This document shows, piece by piece, positions 43,508 through 51,948 of a DNA stretch of 64,000 nucleotides; the stretch's first letter is position 1; every line of letters begins with the position of its first letter. The notes below the pieces were generated by a model that was not told the origin of the DNA, ran no database searches, and saw only the letters and a list, made by a program, of their open reading frames with translations. This stretch comes from Chryseobacterium soldanellicola (GTDB taxonomy: Bacteria; Bacteroidota; Bacteroidia; Flavobacteriales; Weeksellaceae): positions 372,001 to 436,000 of the forward strand of contig NZ_FNKL01000002.1 of NCBI RefSeq assembly GCF_900100115.1. Direction: 5' to 3'. The translations under genes and the position numbers were made by a program.

Positions 43508-44563
43508 TTATTCTTCAAATTTCAAATGATTATTGAAAAAGGGTAACATCTGATTTTCAATTCGCCCGTTTTCTTTGCTGACCTCGCTTCCGTGCGTTCC
43601 GATATATTCTTCGGCTTCATGTTTTATTTTAAGCATTTCAAGGTTTTTGCTTAAATTCATACAACTTGGCGGAATGTGTCTTAATTCGTCATTCCTTCCC
43701 CAATCGAATTTTATCGCTTTTAATTTTTTAATGTTTTCATATTGTGTAAAAACCAATTCCGAGGTAGAGTTTTTCTTAAGCTCTTCTGCAACGGAAGCAT
43801 TTATTTTTAATTCATCTCCTTCAAAAGAAAAGGGTAAATCTGCAAAAAAAGGCGGTTTATCTTCATTTCCGTTGTAGGCTCTTGCGATGGCAAAAATGAT
43901 ATTCGTTCTTGCATTTTCAGGTTTTGAAAGATCTTTTACTTCCTTAATATTTTTCAGATTTTTATATGAATCAATTTCTGTCAAAGCAAAATACCGAACA
44001 TCCAGAATTCCGGGAGATAGGGCATAAACAGACGAAAAAACTTCCGGATGAAGAAATGCATTTCGCAACGCCCCATTTCCGCCCATTGAATGCCCAGAAA
44101 TTCCGCGGCTGTCTTTATTAGCAATTGTTCTGTAATTTTTATCAATAAAATCCACCAGCTCCAAAGATGTGAAATCTGACCAGTTTCCTGAAGATTTTGA
44201 ATTGGCATAAAAGCTTCCTTTGAAAACTGTGCTTTCATCCGGCATTACTACTATCACAGGTTTTATTTTCTTTGAATTGATCGCACGATCGATGATATGA
44301 TTGATTTTATCACTGTTTACCAACAAACTGTCGCTCCAGAAAAAGCCATGCAAATAATAAATGACAGGGTATTTTTTCGAAGATTTGTCATAATCCGGCG
44401 GAAGATAAACCGAAATTCTCCTTTTAGGATGTTCTCCGGCTTTGTTGTTTAAAGTTTTTGCCGTGATGTAAGTCGTAACCACTTTTCCTTCCGGAATTTG
44501 TTGAGCCCATAACAACTGAGTCAGCAAAACAAAAACTAATCGTAAAAAACCGGATTTTTTCAT
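43508..44563 (-). CDS. Exported esterase of the EstD/FrmB alpha/beta-hydrolase type
   Basis: The 351-residue protein has a signal peptide (LRLVFVLLTQLLWAQ). The nucleophile elbow is GISGHSMGGNGAL. Early motifs RRISVYLPPDYDKS and YPVIYYLHGFFW are typical of putative esterases (PF00756-like). The acid and His are in KFDWGRNDELRHIPPS and GTHGSEVSKE. Substrate unknown. It is a monocistronic unit. Confidence 0.85.
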   Translation of the reverse strand: MKKSGFLRLVFVLLTQLLWAQQIPEGKVVTTYITAKTLNNKAGEHPKRRISVYLPPDYDKSSKKYPVIYYLHGFFWSDSLLVNSDKINHIIDRAINSKKIKPVIVVMPDESTVFKGSFYANSKSSGNWSDFTSLELVDFIDKNYRTIANKDSRGISGHSMGGNGALRNAFLHPEVFSSVYALSPGILDVRYFALTEIDSYKNLKNIKEVKDLSKPENARTNIIFAIARAYNGNEDKPPFFADLPFSFEGDELKINASVAEELKKNSTSELVFTQYENIKKLKAIKFDWGRNDELRHIPPSCMNLSKNLEMLKIKHEAEEYIGTHGSEVSKENGRIENQMLPFFNNHLKFEE

Positions 44564-44647
44564 TGTAAAACTTTTAAGTGAAACAAATTTCGTTAAATTG
44601 TCTCAAAAAAAGACAATAATGTGTTAAAATTTATTTTTTGTGTGATT

Positions 44648-44759
44648 AGCCCTGATTGAACGGCATGTTTGAGCTCATTTTCAGGGTTTTGGGGCGGCGG
44701 CGTAGCCGCCGCCCCAAAACCCTGAAAATAGCGAGTAGAGAAAGCAGGTTCCCGGCTCC
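44648..44759 (+). ncRNA. Structured dispersed element, possible Flavo-1-type RNA
   Basis: Short end boxes (AGCCCTGATTGAACGGCATG near 44648 and AGAAAGCAGGTTCCCGGCTC near 44739) flank a very long hairpin. AGCC and GGCT at the ends can pair. From memory, similar end boxes around a variable hairpin recur across Flavobacteria and match what I recall of the Flavo-1 RNA motif. Strand and identity are not confirmed; a covariance-model search would decide. It contains no reading frame of note. Confidence 0.4.
44677..44729. repeat. 25-bp GC-rich perfect hairpin
   Basis: Arms at 44677-44701 and 44705-44729 are exact complements around the loop GTA. The inner part is GGGGCGGCGGC, far above the local base composition. 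It is the central stem of the element at 44648-44759. Confidence 0.85.
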
Positions 44760-44838
44760 TGAAAATTTTAATTCTTAAAGCCTGAACGGATCTCCGGTAA
44801 ATTTCTTTACATTCGTAAAACAGGAATGTCTAAAAATT

Positions 44839-45038
44839 ATGGAAAAATATTTTAGCTTTTTCGTAACGCTGGCAATTATTTCTATTGTCATACTAGCACT
44901 TACATTAGCTGCTACAGATCCTGAAAAACACAGAACGATAAGAATACTTTTATTGATTATTGCCGCATTCTATTGATTGTTGGTTTAGGCGGTTGCCTTT
45001 TAATGACGATATCCAATGTAGGTTCTTCCCGATATTAA
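44839..45038 (+). pseudogene. Small membrane protein gene with an apparent 1-nt frameshift
   Basis: The frame from ATG 44839 reads MEKYFSFFVTLAIISIVIL and ends at TGA 44974 after 45 residues. Just before that stop the next frame continues as ILLIVGLGGCLLMTISNVGS and ends at 45038. One missing base near 44966 would join them into a 66-residue protein with two membrane helices. This is either a real mutation or a sequencing error. Family unknown. Confidence 0.5.
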
Positions 45039-45059
45039 TATTTTCCCGATAAAAAACAT

Positions 45060-45067
45060 TATTTTTG
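45060..45067 (+). promoter_or_regulatory. -7 box of glyS
   Basis: TATTTTTG lies 21 nt before the glyS ATG. Confidence 0.45.
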
Positions 45068-45088
45068 CACTTCAGACGTTAAAAAATT

Positions 45089-46630
45089 ATGGCAAAGCAA
45101 GAAGATGTTTTCAAGAAAGTGATTTCTCACGCTAAAGAATATGGTTTTATTTTTCCTTCGAGTGAGATCTACGACGGTTTATCCGCAGTTTATGATTATG
45201 GACAAAACGGTGCCGAACTAAAAAATAATATCAAGCAATATTGGTGGAAAGCGATGGTACAGCTTAACGAAAATATTGTAGGTATCGATTCGGCGATCCT
45301 TATGCACCCGACAACATGGAAGGCATCGGGCCACGTAGACGCTTTCAACGATCCATTGATTGACAATAAAGATTCTAAAAAACGTTTCAGAGCAGACGTT
45401 TTGGTGGAAGATTACTGTCTGAAAATTGAAGAAAAAGAGAATAAAGAAATTGAAAAGGCAGCAAAAAGATTTGGTGATTCTTTCGATAAGGCTCAATTTG
45501 AAGCTACCAATCCAAAAGTTTTGGAATACAGAGCAAAAAGAGAGACTATTCTTTCAAGATTGGCAAGATCATTGGAAAATGAAGATCTTGCTGATGTAAA
45601 AGCTTTAATTGAAGAACTGGAAATTGCTGATCCTGATACAGGTTCTAAAAACTGGACGGAAGTAAGACAATTCAACCTGATGTTCGGAACTAAATTAGGT
45701 GCTTCTGCAGATTCTGCGATGGATCTTTATTTAAGACCAGAAACAGCTCAGGGTATTTTCGTTAATTTCTTAAACGTACAGAAAACTTCACGTCACAGAC
45801 TTCCTTTTGGTATTGCACAGATAGGAAAAGCATTTAGAAATGAGATTGTTGCGAGACAATTTATTTTCAGAATGCGTGAATTCGAACAAATGGAAATGCA
45901 ATTTTTCGTTGCTCCGGGAACTGAACTTGAATTCTACGAACAATGGAAGCAAAAACGTCTTAACTGGCACTTGGCTTTAGGTTTAGGAAATGAAAATTAC
46001 AGATTCCATGATCATGAGAAATTGGCTCACTATGCCAATGCTGCAGCTGATATTGAGTTTAATTTTCCGTTTGGATTTAAAGAACTGGAAGGTATTCACT
46101 CAAGAACAGATTTTGATTTAAAAGCTCACGAAAAATTCTCTGGAAGAAAACTTCAGTTCTTCGATCCGGAAAGAAATGAAAACTACGTTCCTTACGTTGT
46201 AGAAACTTCTGTAGGTTTAGACAGATTATTCCTTTCTATATTCTCTCATTGTCTAAAAGATGAAGTTTTGGAAGATGGTTCGGAAAGAACGGTTTTATCT
46301 TTACCTCCGGCTTTAGCGCCAATTAAAGCAGCTATTCTTCCGTTAATGAAAAAAGACGGTTTGGCAGAATATGCAGAAAATATTTTCAATGATTTAAAAT
46401 ACGATTTCAACTTATTCTACGAAGAAAAAGATGCGATCGGAAAACGTTACAGAAGACAGGACGCGATCGGAACGCCTTACTGTATCACTGTAGACCACGA
46501 TTCGCTTACGGATCACACAGTTACGATCAGAGACAGAGACACGATGCAGCAGGAAAGAATTCCTGTTTCCGAGTTGAGAAGGATCATCGATGAGAAAACA
46601 AACTTCAGAAATTTACTTTCTAAAATATAA
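45089..46630 (+). CDS. glyS: Glycyl-tRNA synthetase, single-chain class II type
   Basis: The 513-residue enzyme charges tRNA-Gly. It is the dimeric single-polypeptide type (as in eukaryotes and some bacteria), not the alpha-beta type. Motifs are YLRPETAQGIFVNF, GIAQIGKAFRNEI, REFEQMEMQFF and GLDRLFLSIF, then a C-terminal anticodon-binding domain (SLPPALAPIKAAILPL). A terminator follows. The symbol is used loosely, since glyS also names the beta chain elsewhere. Confidence 0.93.
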   Translation: MAKQEDVFKKVISHAKEYGFIFPSSEIYDGLSAVYDYGQNGAELKNNIKQYWWKAMVQLNENIVGIDSAILMHPTTWKASGHVDAFNDPLIDNKDSKKRFRADVLVEDYCLKIEEKENKEIEKAAKRFGDSFDKAQFEATNPKVLEYRAKRETILSRLARSLENEDLADVKALIEELEIADPDTGSKNWTEVRQFNLMFGTKLGASADSAMDLYLRPETAQGIFVNFLNVQKTSRHRLPFGIAQIGKAFRNEIVARQFIFRMREFEQMEMQFFVAPGTELEFYEQWKQKRLNWHLALGLGNENYRFHDHEKLAHYANAAADIEFNFPFGFKELEGIHSRTDFDLKAHEKFSGRKLQFFDPERNENYVPYVVETSVGLDRLFLSIFSHCLKDEVLEDGSERTVLSLPPALAPIKAAILPLMKKDGLAEYAENIFNDLKYDFNLFYEEKDAIGKRYRRQDAIGTPYCITVDHDSLTDHTVTIRDRDTMQQERIPVSELRRIIDEKTNFRNLLSKI

Positions 46631-46633
46631 TCT

Positions 46634-46661
46634 AAAAGCCTTGAGAAATCAGGGCTTTTTT
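46634..46661 (+). terminator. Terminator after glyS
   Basis: AAAGCC (46635-46640) and GGCTTT in the segment 46652-46658 pair, followed by T residues. Confidence 0.7.
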
Positions 46662-46713
46662 CATACACTTTTTTTGAATAGATTTGTTTTTAAACTAATC
46701 CAAATCAAAATAT

Positions 46714-47853
46714 ATGTGGCTCATTATATTACAAGGCTTTTTAATCATTCTCATTATTGCTGTTATCCTCATCTATATTCTCGGATACGGCTATCTGTTC
46801 AATGGAATTTCAAAAACATATTTAAGAGGTAAATCAAGCGCCAATATTGATGACGGAAAATTTTTCTCCAGCAATATCATCGCTACCGAAAGTCCGAAGC
46901 TTTGGGAAGAAGCCTCTGAATATAATAAAACAGAATTACCGAAAAACATAGTTGATGATTTAATTCATTCCAACACGGCTTCTTTTTTGGTTGTAAAAGA
47001 TGGAAAATTAATTCACGAACAATACTGGAACGGCTATAATCAGCTTTCAAAAACCAATTCTTTTTCCATGGCAAAGGCTGTAACGGTGATGCTTTTAGGA
47101 AAAGCCTTGGAAGAAGGAAAAATCAAAAATATTAACGCTAAATTCTCTGATTTTTTTGAAGAATTTAATGATAAGGAATTCGGAAAAGATTTAACTCTAA
47201 AAAATTTAGCTCAAATGGAAGCCGGTTTAAACTGGGATGAAAATTATAAAAATCCGTTTTTACCGAATGCCAAAGCTTATTACGGGAGAAGTCTTATGAG
47301 GGCTACTTTTTCAAGAAAATTTAAACAAAATCCGGGCACAAAATTTGAATATCAGAGCGGTTCGACACAATTATTGGGATTTGCCGTGAGAAAGGCAATT
47401 AACCAATCTCTGGCAAGTTATTTATCCGAAAAATTCTGGATTCCGTTGGGAATGGAACAAAATGCCGAATGGAGCACCGATGAAAGCGGAATGGAGAAAA
47501 CCTACTGCTGCATCCACTCCAATACGAGGGATTTTGCAAAAGTGGGACAGTTATTTTTAGATAACGGAAAAGTTGATGGCCAACAAATTCTGGATCCTGA
47601 TTTTATTGAAAAAATGAAAACTCCAACCCAAAAATCCGGAGAAATCTACGGAATGGGCTTCTGGATCAATAACGACAATCCTATCAAACATTATTATTTC
47701 TTGGGACTTCAGGGGCAGTATATTATCATGATTCCGGAGCACAATATGGTGATCGTAAGAACCGGAAGCTACAACAATCTTCCTAAAACAGACAGAGGAA
47801 GACCGGATCAGGTGAAATTTCTTGTGAATGAAACCGTAAAATTATTTCAATAA
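46714..47853 (+). CDS. Beta-lactamase-class-C-like serine hydrolase
   Basis: The 379-residue protein has an N-terminal membrane helix (about 1-28), so the catalytic domain faces the periplasm. The active site is SMAK (nucleophile Ser 118, Lys 121), with the Tyr in FEYQSGSTQLLG. The third motif appears as LQGQ in place of KTG. The family includes esterases, D-amino-acid peptidases and beta-lactamases, so substrate is not assignable. The next gene starts 3 nt downstream. Confidence 0.85.
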   Translation: MWLIILQGFLIILIIAVILIYILGYGYLFNGISKTYLRGKSSANIDDGKFFSSNIIATESPKLWEEASEYNKTELPKNIVDDLIHSNTASFLVVKDGKLIHEQYWNGYNQLSKTNSFSMAKAVTVMLLGKALEEGKIKNINAKFSDFFEEFNDKEFGKDLTLKNLAQMEAGLNWDENYKNPFLPNAKAYYGRSLMRATFSRKFKQNPGTKFEYQSGSTQLLGFAVRKAINQSLASYLSEKFWIPLGMEQNAEWSTDESGMEKTYCCIHSNTRDFAKVGQLFLDNGKVDGQQILDPDFIEKMKTPTQKSGEIYGMGFWINNDNPIKHYYFLGLQGQYIIMIPEHNMVIVRTGSYNNLPKTDRGRPDQVKFLVNETVKLFQ

Positions 47854-47856
47854 AAA

Positions 47857-48468
47857 ATGGAAAAATACAGCTCAAAAGTCGATGAATACATTGAAAAATC
47901 TCAGGATTTTGCAAAGCCGATTTTAAATTATCTCCGTGAAACCGTTCACGAATTCTGTCCGGATGCGGAGGAGGCTATGAAGTGGAGCTTTCCGAATTTT
48001 ATGTATAAAAGTAAAATTCTTTGCTCGATGGCTTCATTTAAACAACATTGTACCTTCGGATTCTGGCTTGAAAAGGAAATGAAAACCATGCAGGAAATCA
48101 CAAAAGATATTGAGAAAAACTCAATGTTCAGTTTAGGAAAAATTACTAAAATTGAAGATCTCCCCTCAAAACCTCAGTTTAAAAAAGCAATCAAAGAAGC
48201 AATGGAATTAACGGACATGGGTGTTACCATGAAAAAAGCAGCTCCGTCTAAAACCGAAATTGAAGTTCCTGATGAGTTTCAAAATGTTTTAAATCAAAAC
48301 AAAAAAGCATTGGAAGTTTTCGAAAAATCATCGTCTTCTTACCGAAAAGAATACATCATGTGGATCACGGAAGCCAAAACTGAAGCAACGCGAAATAAAA
48401 GAATGACACAAGCCATAGAATGGATCTCTGAAGGCAAAGGAAGAAACTGGAAATATGAAAAAAAGTGA
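47857..48468 (+). CDS. DUF1801 and YdeI/OmdA-like protein
   Basis: The 203-residue protein has an N-terminal DUF1801 part (EEAMKWSFPNFMYKSKILCSM) and a C-terminal YdeI/OmdA-type part (PDEFQNVLNQNKKALEVF, then YIMWITEAKTEATRNKRM). This fusion is common and its function is poorly known. It is probably co-transcribed with the serine hydrolase 3 nt upstream. Confidence 0.85.
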   Translation: MEKYSSKVDEYIEKSQDFAKPILNYLRETVHEFCPDAEEAMKWSFPNFMYKSKILCSMASFKQHCTFGFWLEKEMKTMQEITKDIEKNSMFSLGKITKIEDLPSKPQFKKAIKEAMELTDMGVTMKKAAPSKTEIEVPDEFQNVLNQNKKALEVFEKSSSSYRKEYIMWITEAKTEATRNKRMTQAIEWISEGKGRNWKYEKK

Positions 48469-48526
48469 TTTTTTGAGTTATAAATGACGAGCTATAATTT
48501 GAATTTTTTAATTCTAAACTAAACTT

Positions 48527-49804
48527 TTAGTGGAAACGGAAATTTGCTTCTGTCAGCGTATTATTTTTCAAAAATGCTTCATATTCCGGAGAGAGCTGTG
48601 CGCGGCCAAAGGTATTTTCACCACTCATGCTTCCGAGACGGACTTTATCTTTTCCATATTTTTTATTCATCGCATCCATCGCCTTCATTACCGGTAAATG
48701 CTGATTTTGAGCATCTTCTTCAAAAAGACTGATCAGCCTTTGATCTTCAGGCACAAAATCATTAACGATCACTCCCGCTTTTTTGTAATGAAAACCTTCT
48801 TTAAAAATACTTTCAAATAGCTCATTTACGACTCTGCCAATGAGAATTGAAGAGTTGGTGGGGTTTGAAAGCACTTTTGTAACGGCATTTCTATATTCCG
48901 GCAGATCTTTTCGAAAACGGTTGGTCTGCACAAAAACCGTAATCATTTTACAGCAGGTATTTTGTTTTCTTAGTCGCTCAGAACAGTACATTCCGAAAGT
49001 CTCCACACGCTCGCGGACGTCTTCTTTTTTCGTCAGCATTTCCATGAAGCTCCGGGTAACGGCGATCGATTTTTTAGGCGACGGGCTGTCAAGTTCTAAC
49101 TGACGGATTCCTTTCAGTTCATTAATCATTCTCACCCCGTGGATTCCCATGATTTTACGAACCCACATTTCAGGCTTCTGAAGCAGATCCCAGGCTTTGT
49201 AAACTCTGCTGTCATGCATTTTTGCGGCAAGCCTTCGCCCGATGCCCCAAACGTCACCTATATCAAGCCATTTTAAAGCTTTTTCAATTTTTTCGGGAGT
49301 GTCTAAACTATAAACTCCGTGAAATTTATCCGGAAAGTCTTTAACAATTCTGTTCGCGACTTTGCATAAGGTTTTGGTCGGTGCAATTCCGATACTTACA
49401 GGAAGATTTTCTTTATCTTTAATTTCATTTTTGATTTTAACACAGTAGTCATAGATATTAATGTATTTAAAACTTGTTAGATTTAAAAATAATTCATCGA
49501 TGCTGTACACCTCAAAATCAGCTTTGTCAACATATGCCGTCGAAATCTCTATAACACGCTGACTTTTAAAATTATATAATTCAAATTTTGCAGAAAAGCT
49601 TTTCACATCATGTTTTCTGAAGAGTTCTTTATATTTAAACGCAGGAGCCGCCATAGGAATTCCCAAATCTTTTGCTTCCTTGCTTCGGGACACAACACAA
49701 CCGTCGTTGTTGGAAAGTACCACAACGGGTTTATTTTCAAGTGTAGGATCCAAAGTTCTTTCACAGGAAACAAAGAAATTATTGCAATCTACTAAGGCGT
49801 ACAT
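48527..49804 (-). CDS. umuC: Y-family DNA polymerase (UmuC type)
   Basis: The 425-residue translesion polymerase has ALVDCNNFFVSCERTLDP and VLSNNDGCVVSRSKEAK at the start. The catalytic SIDELFLNL, GIAPTKTLCKVANRI and little-finger regions follow. It matches UmuC, which needs processed UmuD as a partner. No umuD is seen on either side in this window. It is divergent from the island's M15 peptidase gene. A -7 box precedes it. Confidence 0.9.
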   Translation of the reverse strand: MYALVDCNNFFVSCERTLDPTLENKPVVVLSNNDGCVVSRSKEAKDLGIPMAAPAFKYKELFRKHDVKSFSAKFELYNFKSQRVIEISTAYVDKADFEVYSIDELFLNLTSFKYINIYDYCVKIKNEIKDKENLPVSIGIAPTKTLCKVANRIVKDFPDKFHGVYSLDTPEKIEKALKWLDIGDVWGIGRRLAAKMHDSRVYKAWDLLQKPEMWVRKIMGIHGVRMINELKGIRQLELDSPSPKKSIAVTRSFMEMLTKKEDVRERVETFGMYCSERLRKQNTCCKMITVFVQTNRFRKDLPEYRNAVTKVLSNPTNSSILIGRVVNELFESIFKEGFHYKKAGVIVNDFVPEDQRLISLFEEDAQNQHLPVMKAMDAMNKKYGKDKVRLGSMSGENTFGRAQLSPEYEAFLKNNTLTEANFRFH

Positions 49805-49829
49805 GATTCTATTCTGAACATTTGATCTA

Positions 49830-49837
49830 CAAAATTA
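49830..49837 (-). promoter_or_regulatory. -7 box of umuC
   Basis: On the minus strand this reads TAATTTTG, 25 nt upstream of the start. It lacks the island palindrome. Confidence 0.45.
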
Positions 49838-49926
49838 TAACATTTAAAATGGAATATTATGGTAAATTTAAATTTTAACATTAATTTTAATTAATTGAAT
49901 ATCAAAGCATTAAATTATTTTAAATA

Positions 49927-49960
49927 CGTCAAGTTTTGTCGTAATCTGTTTTTATCTTTG
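49927..49960 (+). promoter_or_regulatory. Island promoter A (palindrome plus -7 box)
   Basis: CGTCAAGTTTTGTCG (49927-49941) is followed after 11 nt by TATCTTTG (49953-49960). It precedes the M15 peptidase ATG by 28 nt. One of five sites with the same structure. Confidence 0.8.
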
Positions 49961-49988
49961 TTTTCCAAAACACTAAAAAAATTGAAAT

Positions 49989-50489
49989 ATGGATACAATA
50001 ACCTTACAAAGAATTGAAAAGCTTCATCCTCTGGTAAGAGAAGAAGTGAAGCAAATTATTAATGAATGTGATGCAGCTCTCACCGGAAAAGCAAAGGTGA
50101 GAGTCACACAAGGGCTGAGAAGTTTTGAAGAGCAGGAAAAGCTATACGCGATCGGAAGAATCACAGCCGGAAAAAAAGTAACAAACGCCAAAGCCGGACA
50201 AAGTATTCACAATTATGGTCTGGCGGTTGACATTTGTTTAATCATTAACGGAAAAACCGCAAGCTGGGATACCGCAAAAGACTGGGACAACGACAAAGTT
50301 GCCGACTGGTACGAATGTGTAAAAATTTTTGCCAGACATGGCTGGGATTGGGGTGGAAACTGGAAGACCTTCAAAGACCTTCCCCACTTTGAAAAAAAGA
50401 GCATTCCAACCAAAAAAGGTGTCATAAAAACAAGCTGGAGAAAATTAGCTAAAATGCCTAGAGATAAGGAAAACTATGCCATATTTTAA
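49989..50489 (+). CDS. M15-family peptidoglycan peptidase (endolysin-like)
   Basis: The 166-residue protein has the zinc motif of M15 D,D- or L,D-peptidases: SIHNYGLAVDI (His 74, Asp 81) and LPHFE (His 133). TQGLRSFEEQEKLYAIGR is also typical of CwlK- and phage-endolysin-like members. These cut peptide stems of the cell wall. No signal peptide is visible, so it resembles a phage endolysin and not a resident periplasmic enzyme. It is the first gene of the WYL-type island. Confidence 0.88.
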   Translation: MDTITLQRIEKLHPLVREEVKQIINECDAALTGKAKVRVTQGLRSFEEQEKLYAIGRITAGKKVTNAKAGQSIHNYGLAVDICLIINGKTASWDTAKDWDNDKVADWYECVKIFARHGWDWGGNWKTFKDLPHFEKKSIPTKKGVIKTSWRKLAKMPRDKENYAIF

Positions 50490-50519
50490 TTCTCTTTTAG
50501 TTGAATTTATTTTTTAATA

Positions 50520-50553
50520 CGACGAGTTTTGTCGCTTTCCCGATCTACCTTTG
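50520..50553 (+). promoter_or_regulatory. Island promoter B
   Basis: CGACGAGTTTTGTCG (50520-50534), 11 nt, then TACCTTTG (50546-50553). It leaves a leader of about 120 nt before the patatin ATG. Confidence 0.8.
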
Positions 50554-50594
50554 CTTTACAGAAAAACACCAAAAGCAATTACAATAATAAGCTG

Positions 50595-50630
50595 AAACCA
50601 ATAGACATTTTTTCGGAAATCTATTGGTTT
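50595..50630 (+). terminator. Hairpin in the patatin leader
   Basis: AAACCAATAGA (50595-50605) and TCTATTGGTTT (50620-50630) pair perfectly, with a short T-rich end. It could terminate the M15 transcript, or attenuate promoter B to give an RNA of about 70 nt. Confidence 0.5.
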
Positions 50631-50677
50631 TAGTTGTCTAAAGTAGCCAGGTATTTTCCTGTAAAAGTAAAAATCGC

Positions 50678-51715
50678 ATGAAAAAGACAACCATTCTTTC
50701 TTTAGACGGAGGCGGGATAAGAGGTATCATTACCTGCATTATTTTACGCTACATAGAGGAGCAGCTTCAGATTCTTGATAAACCGGGCGCAAAGCTCGGG
50801 GATTATTTTGATCTGGTTGCTGGAAGCAGCACAGGAGCTTTGATTGCTTCAATCATTTTATGCCCTGACGAACACCGCAAAGCAAAATATTCGATCCAAA
50901 AAGGATTGGAATTGTATGCTGAAAAAGGTGGTAATATATTTCAGGTTTCTTTTTGGGAGAAATTGATCAACCCATTTGGTTTGTTGAACGAAAAAATCTC
51001 TCAGGAGGCCCTTGAAAAAAATTTGAATGACTTTTTTGGAAATTTAGAATTAAAAGAATTAATAAAACCCTGCTTAATAACAAGTTACGACATAGAAAAC
51101 AGAAGAGCAAAACTGTTTAATTCATGTAAAGCAAATTTGAGCACAGATAATTTTTATGTAAAAGATGTTTGCAGAGCGACCTCAGCGGCGCCGACTTATT
51201 TTAGTCCGGTTCAGATTAAATCGATGTACGGACAGATCTTCAGCTTAATCGATGGCGGAATGTTTGCCAACAACCCTGCGCTTTGCGCGTATGCCGAAGC
51301 CAGAAAAACACCTTTTGCGGAAGTGTTGAAAAATCATCAGAAAGCCAACCACCCAACGGTTAACGACATGATTGTCATTTCTATCGGAACGGGAATTGAG
51401 GCGAGATCCTATTCGTTCAAAAAACTGGAAAAAGCCGGAAAAATAGGTTGGGTAAATCCTATTATCGATATTTTGATGTCTGCAAATGCTGAAACAGTTG
51501 ATTATCAAATCGCTCAAATGTTTCAGACATTAGGACAGAGAAATCAGAAAAATTATTTTCGACTAAATCCTTCGTTGAAGAACGCTTCTCCTGCTATGGA
51601 TAACGTTACAAGGGCTAATATCGAAAATCTGATACAGGCCGGCTTGAGCTATGTTGATGACAACAGAGAAACTTTAAACCAGATTGCCCAGAAATTAATC
51701 AGGAATAAAATATAA
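50678..51715 (+). CDS. Patatin-like phospholipase
   Basis: The 345-residue lipase has the oxyanion loop DGGGIRG (10-16), the nucleophile motif GSSTG (Ser 51) and the catalytic DGG (Asp 192). SLDGGGIRGI at the N-terminus and ATSAAPTYFSPV are typical of bacterial CapV-like and cytosolic patatins. It hydrolyses acyl esters of membrane lipids. No signal peptide is seen. Some relatives are defence effectors, but no nucleotide cyclase is nearby. Its promoter carries the island palindrome. Confidence 0.9.
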   Translation: MKKTTILSLDGGGIRGIITCIILRYIEEQLQILDKPGAKLGDYFDLVAGSSTGALIASIILCPDEHRKAKYSIQKGLELYAEKGGNIFQVSFWEKLINPFGLLNEKISQEALEKNLNDFFGNLELKELIKPCLITSYDIENRRAKLFNSCKANLSTDNFYVKDVCRATSAAPTYFSPVQIKSMYGQIFSLIDGGMFANNPALCAYAEARKTPFAEVLKNHQKANHPTVNDMIVISIGTGIEARSYSFKKLEKAGKIGWVNPIIDILMSANAETVDYQIAQMFQTLGQRNQKNYFRLNPSLKNASPAMDNVTRANIENLIQAGLSYVDDNRETLNQIAQKLIRNKI

Positions 51716-51764
51716 GCTTTTTTGCTTATAAAGTATTAATATAAGCTTAAAAACTTATATTTTA
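51711..51764 (+). terminator. Tandem hairpins after the patatin gene
   Basis: TATAAGC/GCTTATA (51711-51730) overlaps the stop codon. AATATAAG/CTTATATT (51738-51761) follows and ends in T. Together they isolate the patatin unit from promoter C. Confidence 0.65.
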
Positions 51765-51789
51765 AAAATTAAAAATATTTTCAAATACA

Positions 51790-51823
51790 CGTCAAGTTTT
51801 GTCGTCTCCGGATTCTACTTTTG
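51790..51823 (+). promoter_or_regulatory. Island promoter C
   Basis: CGTCAAGTTTTGTCG (51790-51804, identical to promoter A), 11 nt, then TACTTTTG (51816-51823). Confidence 0.8.
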
Positions 51824-51837
51824 TAGTATAAACAAAG

Positions 51838-51926
51838 ACACAAAAATCAATCATTAAAACTTTAAAAATAACCTTGAATTCTACATTTAAAAATGTCGGA
51901 CAGCCCGAAATATGTTCAAAAACTAA
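51838..51926 (+). repeat. Duplicated leader, copy C
   Basis: This 89-nt leader matches 52185-52272, with shared parts such as GACAC, AATCATTAAA, TTGAATTC and GGACAGCC. One indel separates the copies, so conservation is not protein-coding. A TTG-start frame at 51874 crosses it and is not used. Confidence 0.7.
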
Positions 51927-51948
51927 CCCGAATTTTAAAACACACAAC

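Noticed and set aside
44677-44729. Rho-independent terminator for a neighbouring gene
   Set aside because: The stem is very strong, but no T run follows on either strand and the nearest genes end or start elsewhere.
50678-51715. A CBASS defence operon (patatin effector)
   Set aside because: No nucleotidyltransferase, E1/E2, JAB or HORMA gene lies near the patatin gene.
51874-51948. N-terminal extension of the acidic protein from a TTG
   Set aside because: The segment belongs to a leader that is duplicated upstream of 52387 with an indel, so it is not under protein-coding constraint.
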